Shown in pieces: positions 60,901-64,000 of a stretch of DNA of 64,000 bases (within the stretch, counting starts at the first letter, position 1; the number at the start of each line of letters is the position of its first letter). The stretch spans positions 4,526,001-4,590,000 of the forward strand of contig OZ005704.1 of the NCBI GenBank assembly GCA_963930775.1, read 5' to 3'. The translations under genes and the position numbers were made by a program. This DNA comes from Cliona cf. orientalis. Lineage: Eukaryota > Porifera > Demospongiae > Clionaida > Clionaidae. The notes under the pieces are model-generated. The model was given only the letters and a program-made list of their open reading frames with translations, was not told where the DNA came from and did not search any database.

Positions 60901-63900
60901 TGAAACCTATGATGTAATTGCTGTGAAACTGTTTCAAAAAGTTTAGCTCACATGACAGGGTGTTGGGACCCAGAATTCAAACCTAGCGTAGAAGACATCG
61001 TGGACTATCGATGAGATATGGCGATTTTCTCGGTTCGCTTTCTTTGGCGAGCTCGCACTCGGGGGGATTTCCCTGTTCAGTCGAGCACATGGCAGGTGAA
61101 GGTCAACCGGCTCAAGCCGCGCGCCCCAATATTGTACGCGTATACGGAGCATGCGCAGTTTGTCGATGTGTCCCAGTTCGAATTTATGGCGGCGTATCCA
61201 TGAGGGACTCTGGACGTAGTCTCTGAGTTGTTCATTATCTCCCCAGTAGCAATTTACTTTTCTGTGGTTATGAGGTAATTGTGGTGTAATCTATGATGAA
61301 ATTATGATGAAATTATGATGCAACCTATGAGGTAATTATGAAAAAACCCAGGGCCTCGCTGGAGCCTTTCTGGGACTTGAAAGTCAGTAAATATGTAGAG
61401 GATCTTACGCGTGTATCCAGCGAATAGATTACAAGCTGAGCGCTACTTTCTCTGAGAAGCACTGTTGGTTGAACTTCACGTGTTTTCTTGGCTTACGTAA
61501 TGCCGTGGATAGCCTTGTGCTATATATAGCACGCATCATTGTCACAAGGGGCTGGCCCGAGCGAGACTGCAGCAGCGCGACCAACCTGAAGTTCGGAAGG
61601 AATACTGTGCTGTCGAGTTCGTCTCTGTGATTGAAGCATCGAAACCTGTCGCTACCAAGGTTGAGAGTCGATCTTAGACGCCATCTCCATGATTTCTGGG
61701 GCCAGCATCGATCGATGTGTACGCATTCTATTGACGACCTTTTACCACATGCACCATTACACTGTGCAGCTACTGGGGAGATGGTCAAGGGTTCATAGTA
61801 TAATAATATGCTAGCATCATTGATATCCTGCTAGCTTTTAATCACAGATATACACAATAATATAGTGCCATAATAATTTAATATTATAATTGCAGTGTTC
61901 TGTGTATAGTAAGGAGTATATACCATTATCATGCCTCGAAAATGCTGTGTATTTAATTATCAAATACCGCAGCTATAATATTGAGCAAAATTAATGTTCT
62001 TCTCATTTCTATGAATGCACATGCGCAATTCGAGTCCAAGCTAATTTCAGCCTTCAAGTATTAATGAAGAATGGAATTGCCGAGAATATTGTATTTTGCC
62101 GTTTCAGGTAAGTTTCATCCAGAAGGCGACTTCGTAATAATTATTATTATATAGGCGTGTCCTGGTGTGCAAGTTTAATGGTGCACATGCATTGATTGTA
62201 ATTTGTCTTTTCCCTTTTTAATAGTGCTTATCTCTAGGGGAATACAACAAACCAGTGCCCAGAGATTCGAAGCTGGTGACCTACTTAGGTCGATTTTGGA
62301 TGAAGTGTTCATGCCATGTATCGAAAACGTCACCTCGGATGGTCAGATTCTGGTAGACACTGAAAATGCTACTCAAAGTGATGCCTCCATCAGTGTCAAT
62401 AAGACACTCATCAATGAGTCAGTAGCTATGTTAGCACTAATCGGCATAACGAGCTTCTATTCCTACAGGTTTGGTTTCTGTGTACCACATGAGCCGGTGT
62501 CATGCCGTATAGCGTCCCCCGTAGAATTGCGTCCGGGGAACGTAAAATATACGTCCGGGGGGACGCCATCAATTAACGATGTCCGTCCCGCGCGCCGTGA
62601 TAACGTCCGCCCGCCGCCGCGAGCGCCCCAATGAAAAAGGCGCCAAAAGTCGGCCGAGGTTAATTGCATAGACGATGTTAGGTACGTAGGTTAATACTTG
62701 TAAGGTAAAAAGCGCGCCAAAAATTCGTCAGACTGGCCAATCAGAACACGAGTTGTCACGTAGGAACTGTATAAAAGCAGGCTAGCAAACACCATGGCAC
62801 ATTTGAAGCCGAAATGGCTGAGGATTCGAAGTTCTCCTATGGCGAAGTCCACACTTACCTAACTTCCGGAGAATATCCAGCAGATTGTGATAAAAACTAC
62901 AAGAGGAGTCTAAGAAGAAAAGCAGCTAACTTCAAAGTGGAAGACGGAAGGCTCTATTATATTGGAAACCAAGAGAAGAGACCAGGAGCAGAGCAACCTA
63001 CGGATGTGAAGAGAATTGTTGTGGAGAGTGAAGAGGAGCAGAGGAGAATAATAAGATTGACTCATGATGAGGCTCATCTGGGTAAGAGAATGCATGATAC
63101 ATTATTTTTTGTAGTTTGTTAACTTTTGAGTCCACATTTTAGTTGGACCCTTTACAGTCTTCATATTAAATAATACAATGTCACAGGAGTAAACCGTGTT
63201 CTTAGCGTCATAACCCCCAAGTACTACTGGCCAGGAATGTACCAGGATGTGGAGGTGTACATTAAGGGTTGTGAAAAGTGTCAAAGGTCAAAACCAAAGC
63301 TGAAGAAGACACCTGGAGTGCTGCACCCTATACACGTTGAAGCGAAGGTTAGTGCAGAAATAACTTAGCCAAATTTAATGTTGAACTCATACATCTATGT
63401 AATAATAACAGGCATGGCATCAAATAGGCATCGACTTGGTCGGTCCCTTGCCAGAGACACTGCTTGGTAACAAGTACATCTGTACGGTTACCGACTACTA
63501 TACCAAGTGGGCAGAGGCAACAGCATTACCATCAAAAGAGGCAATAGGAGTTGTTAACTTTCTCTACAAGGTAAACATGTGCTTGACTCTTTCATTTTAC
63601 ATGTTTCATTAAATTGTCATGATTTGTTTGCATGCAGCTTTTCTGTGTGTATGGTTGTCCCAGCCTCATCATCTCCGATCAAGGCCGAGAATTCATCAAT
63701 GAGATGTCAGATCTTCTCTTCGCCAAAACCAACACACAGCATCGTGTCACTTCTGCGTATCATCCCCAGACGAATGGCTTGACAGAACGATTTAATCAGA
63801 CCCTGTCAAACTGTCTTGTCAGTAAGATCAACGAGTCCCAGAATGACTGGGATGACAAGCTAGATGCCATTCTCTTCAGCTATCGTGTCAGTAGACAAGC

Positions 63901-64000
63901 CTCTACAAAATACTCACCGTACTTTTTAATGTTTGGTCGACATCCTCGTCTGCCTATCGATGTCGAGTATGAGGCTGCCAACTCCTTGGAGGATCCAGAC

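Overview
The window looks like metazoan genomic DNA, most likely from a demosponge (Amphimedon-like). This rests on an AT-rich background, a very high density of small inverted-repeat transposons, short introns with canonical GT/AG borders, and an animal-type cadherin/Ig/EGF adhesion gene. The species is an inference; nothing in the window names it.

Layout. Bases 1-934 (minus strand) hold a decayed gag-like retroelement fragment that runs off the left edge. Bases 1797-5413 are a decayed hAT transposon with 14-bp inverted ends, whose transposase gene is split by a nested insertion. Bases 7353-60102 are one plus-strand gene, assembled here by eye as 13 exons whose phases all fit. It has a signal peptide, six Ig-like domains each on its own phase-1/1 exon, one EGF exon, and then a single exon of about 29.3 kb encoding about 90 cadherin (EC) repeats. 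A membrane-proximal domain, one transmembrane helix and a short tail ending in a class-I PDZ-ligand-like motif (VTEL) follow. The predicted product is 10,658 residues (about 1.17 MDa). Inside the giant exon, 34827-47063 is a near-identical array of a 1632-bp (544-residue, 5-EC) unit repeated 7.5 times, set within an older and more diverged series of 5-EC and 3-EC modules.

The introns of the giant gene are packed with mobile elements. The largest, 7804-11505 in intron 1, is an apparently intact two-gene IS630/Tc1/mariner-type transposon flanked by TA. It carries a DD34E transposase (minus) and a convergent spliced gene for a nuclear-looking protein with a SHOCT-like C-terminus (plus). Other introns and the 3' flank hold many MITEs, several in multiple copies.

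Bases 60365-62070 are a cluster of MITEs. Bases 62071-62468 look like the first two exons of an unknown secreted or membrane protein. From about 62498 to the right edge there is an intron-containing gene for a Ty3/gypsy-like integrase with no reverse transcriptase visible upstream. It is either a Ginger-type DNA transposon or a domesticated GIN1-like gene, and it is cut by the window end.

The most unusual signal is the cadherin. Calcium-binding motifs are lost in a strict pattern: both halves of the site are missing at the same linkers. The ectodomain therefore reads as short calcium-stiffened rods of two or three ECs joined by predicted calcium-free hinges. A C-D domain cassette is present or absent as a block, so that calcium linkers are always preserved.
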